In this document: piece after piece, positions 34,321 through 46,300 of the stretch | How positions within the stretch are numbered: the stretch's first letter is position 1 | Layout of the letters: every line of letters begins with the position of its first letter | From: Dactylonectria macrodidyma | Taxonomy: Eukaryota; Ascomycota; Sordariomycetes; Hypocreales; Nectriaceae | NCBI GenBank assembly: GCA_020744425.1 | Contig: JAGMUV010000007.1 | Span: forward strand, 372,001-436,000 | Length of the DNA stretch: 64,000 bases | Direction of reading: 5' to 3' | Notes under the pieces: generated by a model | The model's input: the letters and a program-made list of their open reading frames with translations, nothing else | Database searches by the model: none | What the model was told of the DNA's origin: nothing | Translations under genes and position numbers: made by a program

Positions 34321-36054
34321 TCATATCACACGCCCTCGCTTTGACGTATCGAATGCATCCCGGCCCGGTCCGTCGTGGATAACGTCAATCCACATGACTC
34401 CTTTGACCCTTCTTCGAACATCGGCCCAAGGCTGGTCGCCAGTCAACTCGTTGATCGAGTCTACCAGCCAAGTCTCGCTACCCTTGAAGACGATGATAGA
34501 CCCCACGAGGAGGAGCCAGAGTTTGAGATCAGCAATTTCTTGACTCTCAACGCGGATCTTCTCAATGCCTCGGCGTAGTTGATGGTAGAAGAAGTCCGAT
34601 GTGAGTTTAACCCCAAGCTTGGGCGTGTGCAGAACAAGTGTCGATTCGAATGATAAGAGGCCGATGCGGATCGATTCCTCAAGCGGACGGACTTCGACGG
34701 GATATTCAAGCATCAGCAATCGGTACTGAATCGATAGCATGATTTCCTGGAACAGCTCAGGCTTGAGTTTCTGGTGGCTCGGAATGAGCAAGTTGGCCAT
34801 GGATGAAAAACCTTGCAGATCGGTGAAGACGTTCTTGAGCTTATAGTCCCATAGCTCAATGGTTCTCTCAACTCCCGAGGGGAATGTTTTAATGCTGGGT
34901 TGGATATTCTTTGATAGAACTGTTTCGAGGAGTGGTTCCCAAGATACTTGGCTGTCGTAGATGTCAGGCTTGGATCCATGCTTGATAGACCATCCGAGAT
35001 CGATACTAGGGCAGAGTTAGTAATGCTCGCCAGATCTTCGTCGCCAACACCATACCGGCAGAGTTTCATCTGCAACTGCTTGTTGTGTTCCAAACCTACC
35101 AACCCTCCACGCATTCGAACCATATTCTTGAGGCCTCCCACATGTGCTTCGAACCCCACAGAGTCGCCAGCAGCATCTGCCACCATGGCCAACGTACACA
35201 CGGCCGACATGGTGGTGTCTTCTATCTGTCTCTCACGGTCTTGGATCTTTTCTTGCAATAGGCGGATCGCGTGTCCGAGGTGACTCCGCGTCCGTCGTGA
35301 GAATCGCCTTGGCCCGCTCACATCGGAGTCGCGAGCCGTCACTCGCGCGTCGATGAGGTCCTGGAATGCGCTGACCATAAACAACACGGACTGGAGATAC
35401 GCGTGGTCTTCGAGCAGCCATCGGAACCAGCAGGCCTTTGTGTGGTCCTGTTGAAAGCACCATTCGATGGGATACATCCTGTCTTTAAGGGTGGTTAAGT
35501 CTAACACAGATTAGAGAGGGCTAGAGAACGGAGAGGGCCGCATATCGGATTTACATCTGAAGATCAAGTACAGCGACAGCCCGTCTAGTGGGGCTGCAAA
35601 GTTGAATAACATGAGATCGGTTGGAACTCTCAAGCATCCGGAGAAACACGGTGCCTGGACGCATGTTTTCTGGGACAAATCGAGGCAACGTGTTTGAGTC
35701 TCATCCGTGGCGTATGTGAATTCGTTTTGGCCGACTTGGTCATCCCGGCGTATTTTGAGAACTGACTTCTTGGTCCGATGACCTACTGATTTCTGTGACC
35801 CGGCGTGGCATTGCTTCGTGTTCTTCCCGCGCATAACGTGGCTCCGGATGAACTTGCGAGAGCCTGGATCGGGCTTCCCCGCAGAATCCGAGGCGACAAA
35901 CTCGAACTTAGTGGCTTTCGCGCATCAGAAAAGCCCTTATATCCGAAATCAGGACCTATGACATACAAGAAGCAGGGCGAACAGTTGCCTTTCTAGTCCC
36001 GGGCGTCCTGCGGGCCGCATCCAACGCCCCAGACGTGCAGAACGGCTCCAGCAT
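34321..36054 (-). CDS. Fungal-specific transcription factor-domain protein without visible zinc cluster
   Basis: Probable nuclear regulator. The proposed exons are complement(35967..36054), complement(35555..35914), complement(35056..35500) and complement(34321..35005), about 525 residues. The last three are firm. Intron 35501-35554 joins SLYLIFR to YLTTLKDRMYP, and intron 35006-35055 (TTACTAAC branch) joins KLCR to IDLGWSIKHGSK. An N-terminal RKFIRSHVM block followed by basic residues, and helical middle-homology sequence (HLGHAIRLLQEKI, MVADAAGDSVGFEAHVGGL), match fungal regulators that carry the domain but no DNA-binding Cys6 cluster. Exon 1 is the least certain. Its ATG at 36054 is required because no ATG lies in frame after the upstream TGA in exon 2's frame, and other donors are possible. 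It sits between the OPT and SDR genes, so it may be a local regulator; that is inference. Confidence 0.7.
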
Positions 36055-36760
36055 GAGGCCGGCGTTAACGGTGCTTCGGGTTCAAAATTAGGATGTCTCG
36101 CATCTATCGTAAAGCTGCGAACCCGAAAACCCGAAATTTTTTGCCAATCGGAGATGCCTGAAGTGAAGTTGAAGAAGGCAGGATTGGATTGTTTTCCCTT
36201 CTTGGACAACAATCGAGGAGCCACGTGCGGAGACAGGACCGTTCACCCACCCCGGACCTCCGAGGTGGAGCGCCAAGACAATTCGATTGTTTTCCTATTC
36301 GGGAAAGGTGGACGGCGCATTGGATCAGTGACTGCACCACGGCATCATGATGTTACAGGACTACCCAATCCTTGTGATTCGCTCTGATACTCTTGCTTTT
36401 TAACTGGTCATTCTAGAATCTAGATTGTTTTCCAAAAGTAGTTTGGCTTTATATTAGTCATCGATTTGTGATTCAAGTGCCGTGACGAAACAACATCTTC
36501 AGTTCAGGTTGCGAAATGGATTGTATTCCGTTTTGGGACATGACGATGCTCTTTGAAGGGCATCGAAAACAGATAAATGGGCGTAGAGATCCTGCCGTAC
36601 GAGAATGTTAAGAATCACACACATCATCCCATTGAACAACATTCTTCACGCCTCTCTCAGACACCCCAAGACTACCTATCCAACTCACAGATCATCGCAC
36701 TGAACAACATCCACACCTTTTCCAAACACCCAAGACTCCCTATCCAACCCACTCATCACA
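36055..36760. other. Divergent promoter between the regulator and the SDR gene
   Basis: About 0.7 kb shared upstream of two oppositely directed genes. The right end is A/C-rich with CACCCAAGACT-type repeats near 36661-36740. No ORF is called. Confidence 0.6.
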
Positions 36761-37856
36761 ATGACACCCAAATCACTCGACTTGACGCCCGGTCCATTCC
36801 GCTTCTTCCACTCCCAACTCGCCAAGTACATCCCCGTCCCCAAAGACACATCCGTCGCCGGCGCCACAGCCATCGTCACCGGCGCCAACGGCGGCCTCGG
36901 CTACCAATGCGCCCATGACCTCCTCGCGCTGGGCCTGTCCCGCTTGATCATCGCGGTGCGGACGCCGTCCAAGGGCGAAGAAGCCGCCGCTAAGCTGAGG
37001 CAAAAGTTCAAGTCGGCGACTGTTGAAGTGTGGCGCGTCGATATGCTCTCGTATGAGAGCGTCCAGGCGTTCGCGGCTAATTGCGAGACGCTGGATCGCA
37101 TCGACTTTGCCATCCTCAATGCAGGCCTCATCGAGGATAAGTTCAAACTAGGACCCGAAGGCCACGAGGTCATGTTTCAAGTCAACTATCTATCCACTAT
37201 TCTCCTTGCAGTTCTTCTCCTGCCTACATTGAAGCGCAAGGCCCCCTCTGGGAGCCCTGGCCGCTTGACAATTGTCAACTCGGGGACAGCTCTCATGCCC
37301 AAATTCCCCAACACACCTTCCGACCAAGTCCTGCCAGAGTGCGACGACGCGTCCAAATTCGTCGCCATGAACTCATACGCCAGGACCAAAGCTCTCGCGC
37401 ACTTCTGGATTGTCAAGCTCGCGGAACGAGTGAGCGCCAAGGACGTCGTGGTCAACCTGGTGGATCCTGGCTTGGTCAAGGGGACGGACCTGCACCGAAG
37501 CATGAACCCATTTGTCAGGCCAATTATCACCGCGGTCAAGTCGCTGACCGGCCGAACAATGGAGCAAGGCGCAAGCACATTCATCCAAGCGGCCGTGGTG
37601 CTTGGTGAAGAGACCCATGGCAGCTATCTGATGGACTGGATCATATTCCCGTAAGTAGACATCTCACGAGTAACATGTCTTTGACAATCATTCAGAGACA
37701 TCAAACTTGACGACTTTGACGCTAACACGGCTTAGATACAACATGGCAGTTTACGGTCCTAATGGAGAAACACTTAGAGATCGCGTTTGGAACGAAACTC
37801 TAAAGGCGCTCTCTTTTGTCGACATCGAGAAGATCATTTCCTCGGTTTCTCGTTGA
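36761..37856 (+). CDS. Short-chain dehydrogenase/reductase (SDR)
   Basis: NAD(P)-dependent oxidoreductase with a Rossmann fold; substrate unknown. Exons are 36761..37650 and 37736..37856. The 85-nt intron (GTAAGT, CTTAG) splits a proline codon in phase 2 and restores the C-terminus PYNMAVYGPNG. The product has 336 residues, within the range of the retinol-dehydrogenase/WW-oxidoreductase-like SDRs. The cofactor motif TGANGGLG is at 40-47, NAG at 120-122, a likely catalytic serine at 174 and YxxxK at Tyr206-Lys210 (NSYARTK). All key residues are present. It is divergent from the regulator gene and could belong to the same locus, but SDRs are common and this alone proves nothing. Confidence 0.9.
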
Positions 37857-38422
37857 AACCCATTGTTCAGATGTACCAAAATACGAGATTTCATACTTCT
37901 TTGTTTCACGGAGAAAGGGCGCTGGCGAGGTGCGTTGTTCGGGTTACAGCTTGGGCAGAATTGGCAGTTACCAAAATTGTGACGGAATACCAAACGAGAT
38001 GTAGATGATTGGCATTTGTAATGTTTAAGATGTATGCAAGCAATGTTTCAGTTCAGTTCTTCGCTATTTCTCTTTTTGGAAGAGTGGATTCTCCGGCGTC
38101 AAATCGAAACGATCATTGCTAACGAGTTGCCCAGTCAGAAACTTCGTTCTCAAATCTACCAAATATATTCAGTCACTCACCAACCAAGCTAGTCATGCAT
38201 TTTTCTGGGCTTGTCCTTGTAGTTACTTGAGCAACATGAGTTGTTCATCTCTTCGTTCACTGCGCCATCGATGACTGAAAACTATATCGGCCCCCAAATC
38301 AGCAAGAGAACGTCGATCCCCACAAACCCTTCCTCCATTCAACCAGGACCTTAAGGACAGCAAAATAGCACACGATACTCTATTAACTCTCTACTACCGA
38401 CACAGTCGTGCAAACTTTCAGT
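37857..38422. other. Intergenic, AT-richer
   Basis: This is the 3' flank of the SDR gene and the upstream sequence of a doubtful ORF. I see nothing further in it. Confidence 0.6.
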
Positions 38423-39058
38423 ATGCTCACCTCGATCCTCCATCGTTTTTGCAGTCGCCTCGCCATTGAAATCCTTCGGTATGCCGTCTTGAGCTGGTGG
38501 GTATGTGCATATAATCTCCTACTTCCCTTAGACTCGGTTATGTTTCCGACAGCATGCATCTTTTATCGTCATGTTATAGGCAGCTTCCTAACGACAGAGG
38601 TTTATGTCGGTACCTCCATCACTATGTGGATCACATCATGCGTTGGGCCCTACTGGGAACCTCTTCTCGTCCTTGTTCTCATCACATGCATCTCTCTTGT
38701 TTGTCTGCGAACGCTCTCTTCCAGGCCTCTTATCAGCATCGTAGGATTTCTTCACAACATTCACATTGCGGATTCTGCTCCCTGGAGCATCTGGATCTCA
38801 TATATGCTCTCGATATTTTTCCTGGGCCTAGGTCCTGTAGACCCCAGCGTCATGGGATTCTGGTCAGCACGAAATATCGCATGGAATGGCCAAGCCAATG
38901 GGGCTGAATGGAATCTCATGGTGATGATTGTCGCAGTAGTCGTGACATTCTCCACACCAGGGAACTACGGAGTGCGTGTTCCTATGGGGGCTCAGTGCCC
39001 TCACAAACTAGGGTCGTTGTTGATAGTAAGCCTTTCAAAAAACTCAACGATTCACTAA
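38423..39058 (+). CDS. Hypothetical multi-pass membrane protein (doubtful ORF)
   Basis: An open frame of 211 residues from the ATG at 38423; the longer frame begins only at a GTG at 38408. Four or so hydrophobic segments are apparent, for example LLVLVLITCISLVCL, WISYMLSIFFLGLG and LMVMIVAVVVTF. I recognise no family. It lies in an AT-richer stretch beside the gene-poor interval, so it may be a lineage-specific gene, a decayed gene fragment or chance. GTATG sites near its start leave room for an intron. Confidence 0.3.
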   Translation: MLTSILHRFCSRLAIEILRYAVLSWWVCAYNLLLPLDSVMFPTACIFYRHVIGSFLTTEVYVGTSITMWITSCVGPYWEPLLVLVLITCISLVCLRTLSSRPLISIVGFLHNIHIADSAPWSIWISYMLSIFFLGLGPVDPSVMGFWSARNIAWNGQANGAEWNLMVMIVAVVVTFSTPGNYGVRVPMGAQCPHKLGSLLIVSLSKNSTIH

Positions 39059-41000
39059 CATCCTCGCTGCGATGGCGCGTCTGTCTCTTCCCTTATGCGA
39101 GTGGCCACGCACGATCGCATGTTAGGAAGATGACAACTCCTTATTTTAGGCCTTGCATCAGAGAGTCTTCGGAAAGCGCGCATGGGACCTTATGGCAAGA
39201 CGCTAACTATTCAAAGCAACTCGCGTGGATTTCCTTTGTTCTCAAGGAAAATAAACTGGCGTTACGTGGTTCTGCTTGCACTCTTTTACAAACACCCCGG
39301 TACCCATTATGCATCTTAACTAACAATTATATAGCAGGCTGGCCACCAATAGGCCAAATAGAACAGATTTATAGGCTCATGAATTCATAATTAACGGCCA
39401 CCACCCCAGGTACACTGACTGATTGCTTTTTGTTCATTCCGTCAGCGTCAGGTCTAGGGTAGAGGTTATGACAGGACTAACTCGGAGTTATCATAGTTGC
39501 TAACTTATCATAGTATCCCAACTTTCTATCATTTATATTATGAGTGCAAAATCGTTAGACTCGTATTAATAATACTGTCGTAGAGTATAGGTGTGAGTAA
39601 ATTGGCAAAGGCTTCGCTCAAAGACGTCAGTTCCTGCGGTGGTGGAGTTGTCATTAGTCACTCGATGTTGTATGAGCCTGTGCAACTAATTGTCTCTGTA
39701 ATAGTGCGAATAGACGTAGTCAATTCTTAGGAGAAATCATTGATGTTCTCATGTCCTACTGTCACATGAGTCGCACTGTTCTCTAAAGTGAACGAGCAAC
39801 TTAGCAGAGAGATGTTGTGTAGTGAATAATGAAACACCAACTGTTAATTGTCAATAGCACAATAAGAGTATTGGAATATGCCCGCCTTTGTCGTTCTGCC
39901 CTATACAACAGTTGTGTAGTATACCTTGCTCGCTGGTAGCTTTGTAATCGGAAGTTGCCAGAAACTACACAGGCCTCATCTCTTCGGTCACTCATTCTAT
40001 GCACGTCTCATGTTACGGAAACAAGGTGTCGTTTGGGCCATTTATCACCTCGTGCTGATCACCTGGTAACAATGTGACATCAAACACTCACAACTTACTT
40101 TGCCAAGCACAACTGGAACTTCTATGCTTAGTCTGATGGTGATGGAACAAAGTGAACGGTCAGCGCTAATGCTGTGGCTTGTGACATGTAACCTAGCTGA
40201 ACCATAGCAACTCTGCTAGAAAGTGATGAGAGGTATAGGTTCTCAACAGAATAACAAACTCATGGCTCCTTGTTGTCTGTTCGTAGGAATGCGAGTGAGC
40301 AACGAAGCTGAGAACCGCCATAGTTCAATGCAAACGCCGACGGGAGGCCTCCTCCGCCGACCCCAATGACTGATCAATGTCTCAATCCTTTCTTGTTTCA
40401 CCTGATCTTCTGGACCGGCTTGCGCGTCCACGAGTCAACCGACACAATATAATCATCATAATCGACCGACGATCTTAACCTAGAGCCACGTCATATTGCA
40501 ACCGGGCCTCGGGAAGGTCTCAGTCTCCGGAATGCCAGCCCCATCTCCAACGTGCGAGTTGTCTCGAAAATCAGCTCAAGTACGCACACATGTATCACCT
40601 GCCGCCAGCTAAATGATATGACAAAGTCTCAGGCGCACCTCCAACTTCCCGTGCCTGCCGAGCAGAGAAAAAAGGACTGAAACTTCGGCCTCAATCAGAC
40701 ACACACGCTTTCCCGGAACGCTGGGAACAAAACGGGCCGTTTAATTCCAGCGGTGGGTGGTGCACAGCCTTGTAGTAGGGTAGGGCAGGGAGGGGGAACC
40801 CTTTCCACTCGTGCATGTGTGAATTTCCTACTTGAGACATCGGCGTTTTCTGCCCCGTCGTCTGCATATGAACTGCTCTGCTTGGCATAGCGTTGGTGGC
40901 TGTGGTTGAGCAGGATGCCTACTGTCATGTACCACATAGTAAGGAGATGTCCTTTGTAAGTTACGACGATCAGTAAACATTTAGTTTGGTTTTCACTGGG
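39059..41000. other. Gene-free AT-richer stretch
   Basis: Base composition is clearly more AT-rich than in the flanking gene regions (for example around 39480-39600). No ORF has coding character, and I find no terminal repeats or transposase-like frames. It could be old repeat DNA altered by mutation, but I cannot show that. Confidence 0.5.
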
Positions 41001-44000
41001 CTCCTGAATTTGAATATTTGAATCTAGACATCACGACTCCCCTTGCGTTGTATACAGGCTCTCCAAGTTTCCCATCGGATGCTCCTGCAGAACTAACGCA
41101 GCACCAGTTTAGTTCGTGCGTAGCAAAAGAAACAAAAATGCCCGTCTGACCGCAGCAGCAAAACAACGCAACGCACCAGGTCTGCCCACCAAAGCGATGG
41201 ACGCCCAGCGCGTGGTGATGTCGGGGGTTTTGCACCTCGCCCAAAGAGAGATAGTGAGGCACGCAGGACTTTCCGTTCGTGGCCCAGCCCAGCCCTACCG
41301 GCTGCGTCGGAGCAAATACCTAACCGTAGGGCGTTGGAAGAAGGATCCGGCTCAGCCGGGAGGAGGCGGTCCCGCGTCTCATTCCATCTGGAGACTCGAA
41401 AGCCTCCTTTGTCAGCGGAATCCCACCGCCGTTCGGGCTCTCTTTCTTTTCTGTTGTCTTTTCACACGATGCCTCGGTTCGCCGGCGAACATGACGCAAG
41501 TCCGTGTCTATCGGAGCGGCGCTTGGCCGTCCAGAAGGGCAATTTTGCCGCCCTGAAACCCCCCTGATCAACAGGCTTTCCCTTTGCTTCGCAGGTACAG
41601 TACCATCCCGTCCTTGACTGTCCGGGAGTCGCTCGCGATCCACGGGTCTGCCACCGGCCAAGTTTCCCAGAAGCAGGGGTGGAGTCCGCCTTACAGACCC
41701 CTCCCCAGCCCTGTCTGACAGCGAGCGAGCCAACTGAGCGTTGCAATGCCTTTGAGGAAACACGGACGGAGATTATTGCGGCGAGCATGGGCCATATCCC
41801 ATAGCAGAGCCTCGATATACCGCCCGCCCCAATTACGTAGCCCCGGAGTCTGTCTGATTAGGTGGTATTTTGCATGGCGGGTTGATCGATTTCCTACTTC
41901 GACTCTCTCCCATTCTCCGGCCAGACGCCCTGTACACTGAGAGTGGATCGTTCCGTTGCCTGCAAGATGTTGAAATGCCGTGAGGCGAGGGGGTGGAACG
42001 GCACTTCAACCAAACCCCGGCCCCAGGGCAGGGCGTTGGATCGTCGTCCAACAACGCCGCAGTCTAGCCAACCCCAGAAGGAGGAAGTTCAATTCATTGC
42101 GTTTCGGGGGGGCCAATTGCTAAGTTCCAGGGTATCTTATACGTGAAACGGTGTTGTTGCGGTCGATAGCATGTCATGGTAAAACGTGGTCGGCCCTATG
42201 CCACCTACGTACCACCTAATTGGGAAGCTAGTAACTAAAAGACTCCTTGTCAATGCGGCGAGGCAGAAGATATTCGAGAACGCTTCAGTGAAGCTGAGAT
42301 GGCATGACGAGCCCGTGTTAGTAAATAACTGATCTTACGAGAGGAATTTGGGCGTGCCTTCGTCGAGTGGCCCCCAAGTAGCGAAGCGCCGGCCAGCTTC
42401 TAGGTAGGGAGGCCTCTCGGCTACGGTGAGACCCCATTTTGGTGGGAGACGAGCCATCAAAAGGTCCCCTAAGACCCTCTCTCACTCTCGATAGTGCTCT
42501 GTCCAGTACCCATATTACGGCCACAGCAGCACCGTTGTACCACCGTTGTTTTGCTGTACCCGTGGACGGGTTGACGGCATTATTGGCAGGCCACGATAGC
42601 GTCGTACTTAGGGGCATCTTACGTGCCGAGCTTCCCAGGAAATCAGAACCGCCGGGCCACATTTCGCCCTACGGGGATAGCAGCTGCTAGGGCCGATCAG
42701 ACGGCCGGTTTGAGGATTCTCTCCATACCTCTCTCCCTCTCCTCTCCCTCCCCCCCTCTCTCTCATACAGAGCGCGCCCACCGGGAGCCGGGGACATGGT
42801 TGACGCCGTCGTTGTGCAATCTGCAAATCGCGTACGTAACAGGGACCGCTTTACAAAGTTCGGGTCCCTGCGTATCGCCCAGCCGGACTCCGTTCGCGCC
42901 CCTTCTCCGCAGCGGAGAGACAGGACGGCCCGGATATCGCTCCCAGAAGGAAACTTGCTCGCGCCTGTACAACGTATAACACGACGGAGTATAGAGAAGG
43001 GGTCTGCTATGTATGATGGCTACTTGTTGGCGTCAACAAGAGGTCCGTTTCAAGGATGTTCCAGGGGGGGAAGATCGTTTGGATATACGTATTCCTAACG
43101 GTCTAGGCTTGCGCGTGGGCGGCGCGTGTCCAGGCGACGGAACATGCCATTCTGTCCCATCGCCGGCGACGACGAATGAGCCCCAACAACGCAGTCGAGT
43201 GGAGGAGGTTTCTCTCACCGTTCGAACCCCGAGCAGTTACCAAAACTCGGTACGAATGAGGGCAAGTACAGTAGCCCCCCCCCCCAGCGCCAAGCCGGAG
43301 GCTGCTAGCCTGCCCAGGGAGGGCATCATGGAGAGCATTTCCTTGGTGGTGGGCTATCCCACTTATCTTCGCAAGGGGACCATCCCACGGGGACCATCCC
43401 AACGGGGATCAATCATGTCCACGAGACTCCACCGAGACGTGGGCGGCCCATCAATTTGTTTCCCAGGCGCGCCGTCGGTCAAGGCCCCCTCCTTTGATCC
43501 ATGTGCCGCACAGCGGAATTGGGCCGACGGCCGTTCATGGATCTCCTCATCTCATCTCATCATCGTCTCTGTCTCTCTCCCTTGCGGGCTCTCTTTCACA
43601 TGTGATTTGCACACCGAGCTTTGGCTGAACTGACGGACTGGGGGGGAATCCCCATATGGGAATGTCACTGCGAAACCCCAAGTTCCGCATAAGCACCGAA
43701 GTGAAGCCCGGTATCCAAAGGTGAATTGCTGCTGGCCCGTTTACGGCCGGGGCATGACAAAAACCTTCGTAGGATGGAGAACAAAAAGTCCCCCCCATTG
43801 GAGCTGCAGGGACCAGAACTGAGAAAGAAAGGCATCAATCTACGTATGCGCTGTGACTCCCCATGCATCTAAACTCATCACTACCTCTGCAGATACAAAG
43901 TGTGTGTGCCTTCTTCCGCCCTCCTTGCATGGATTGCGTGGCCACACCCCAGGACGAGCCGAGGCTGCTTTGCTTTTTGCTTTTTGCAGCACGCCACCCC

Positions 44001-46300
44001 CTGGTCTAACATGCCACGCCCCCGAAAAAGGAAGCCTTCCGGAACGCTTCTCGAAGCATGCCCAATGCAGGGCTGTCGGAGCGAGTGTCAAAGTTGCAAA
44101 CCCCGTCATCCCTGCCCGGCACTGAGCCATTGTTCTGCTTGGGGGGGGCCCTGGGAGGGGTGAAGGCGGCTCGGAGCAATCGTCTCCAAATAGAATCAGG
44201 GACGCGCATTCAAGCAACGAATAAATCATCACCGTCCACCGGCGTATTGCCATTCCCACCGCCGTCTGGGGAAGGGATTCTGTCCTGTTTGGATCCCCGA
44301 TCCCAGAAAATGCAAGAAAAGAGTCGACTGGGGGCAAACCAACAATGACCGAGGTGACGTCGCACGTCGTCGTCTCCCAGTGTTCTTTTTTTGTTTTCTC
44401 GGCCGACCCTATCGCCGTCCGCTGGCGTTTCAGATTGTGGAGGAGGGATGGGGACGGGGCTTGAGAAGGTAAAATAACGGTACCTGGATAGCACTCTCCT
44501 CAATTCAATAGCCGATGAATGGGGGGTTAGCCAATCTGCAAAAGCCGACTTGTTCTGCAAAAGGGCAGCCCTATAGCCACCCGTGCAGGAATCGGATGTG
44601 ACAAATTCACGGCCGTGTCACGGATACAGCGTGTATGTGCACCTCCTCATCCTCAGGTTTCTCCGCCCATAAATAGTCGATAGAATTATCCGGGCGCTAC
44701 GGACGGGAGAACGTGCCATGGCACCACTTCTGCCCTACAGAGAGCCAAATCCCATCATCTACAGATGCATCCCGTCGGGTGGCTGCTCTGGATTCCTTCC
44801 TTTCCTTCTTGCAAGGACCACCATCCGACGAACGAGCGGCGCGGGGGTGGGGAGGGGCGCGAGACCGAGGCCCATTACCCTGCTCGAACGAAGAAACCTG
44901 AGCCTTGCGGTAGGTGTCCATTTTAGATATATATTCCCCTGGCACTGCTACCGTGCCATCCTGTTCCCCCGGTCCCCCTTCGCCGCGTCAAATCTGTCAA
45001 TCTGTGACGCCGCAACGGGCAAGGGTTTACTGGGAAACAAGGGTCACCATCCCTCGCGCGCGCGTCCGTCCATGCTTCTCTCGTATGCGCGCCTGGGTTA
45101 ATTATATCGTTGAAAAGAGAAGCAATCAAAACGTCTGTTTCGGCGGGGAGTCGTGGGGGAATATAGGGCCGCCTGTTAATAGTAACACAGCATAGGGCCG
45201 AAGGAGGCGGACATTGTAACTGTAGATAGTGCATCCAGAAAACCCTCCCGAGACGTCTTGGTCGCCCAACAAGCATCTGCAAGGTTCAGGCACGGATGAG
45301 AGCCACAGGGGGCATCGGTGCTATCCATGCCAAAGGCAAAGGCAAATGCAAAGGAAAGTGCATCGTTCCCAACCTGGGAAAATCCATGTCTTTTCGATTG
45401 CTCGTACTAATCGGCGATATCGATGGCATGGTTCTTGTTGACGAATCGTCTCGTTGTGTGTACGAAGTGTACGAAGCGTGTCTGGGCAAGCAGCGCCAAC
45501 ACCAACCAGCATGGAGTCTTGGCCAAGTATTCGAACGCACACGCACGCGCACACGCGCACACACGGTATAACACCAAGTCTCGATGAGACATACTGCGTA
45601 GGACACGGCCTCCCTACTACGTGTCGCACTGCACATCGCTCAGGTTGGGCTGGGTCTTACGTAGCCAAACTGGCATAGACCGACCGGTATCCTGAACCTC
45701 GTGACAGCCGTTTCCGAGTTCGTCTACCCAGCCAGCCGCTTCGCGATGCGTGATACCAATAGACAGGTGGCCCTATCAATGAAATGCCCAGCAGATCGAA
45801 TGCAGGCTGATCGCGGGCGGGGCTGACCAAGGCTGACCAAGAAACCCGTCTAAAAGGAGAAACGGGATTTCCAAAACGCGGCGCCCAACCTACACGACCG
45901 ACTAATCATACCGTGTGCGTGTCAGGAGCCAACTTGGCAGCTGGAATATCGACGGGGGGTTTTTGGCCTCCAGTGCGGAATTACAAGCAAAAACAGCCAA
46001 CCTAACCCCACAACGGGGCCTCCATCACCAATCCCCTCCCCATCTCAAATGACGGGATGCTCCACGAGGCGCATGTGCAAAAGCCAGAAACAGCTTGATT
46101 ATTGTTGATTTTTCCCTCTATCTTTTCAGCTCGTTCCGTGGCCTGACCTCCTGATTGGACTGCTCGTGTCTGCACATCCTGGCGGCGCTCGTGTGACGTC
46201 CCCCGTCTTTCAGCGAAATAGGCCAAGCAAGCAACAACCCCCCTCTCTCCTCCAAAGAGGGAACCTTGACCCGAACGACGAGACTGGGGGTGGTGGAGAG
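41001..46300. other. Gene-free interval
   Basis: ORFs up to about 206 codons occur (for example 43013-43633), but they overlap in several frames, have scattered composition and match no family. Short direct repeats are visible at 43375-43403 (GGGGACCATCCCA twice) and 45821-45841 (GGCTGACCAA twice). A C run lies at 43280. No RNA gene is recognised. Confidence 0.5.

Noticed and set aside
43013..43633. 206-codon plus-strand ORF
   Set aside because: Irregular composition, crosses a C homopolymer and a short direct repeat, and has no motif.
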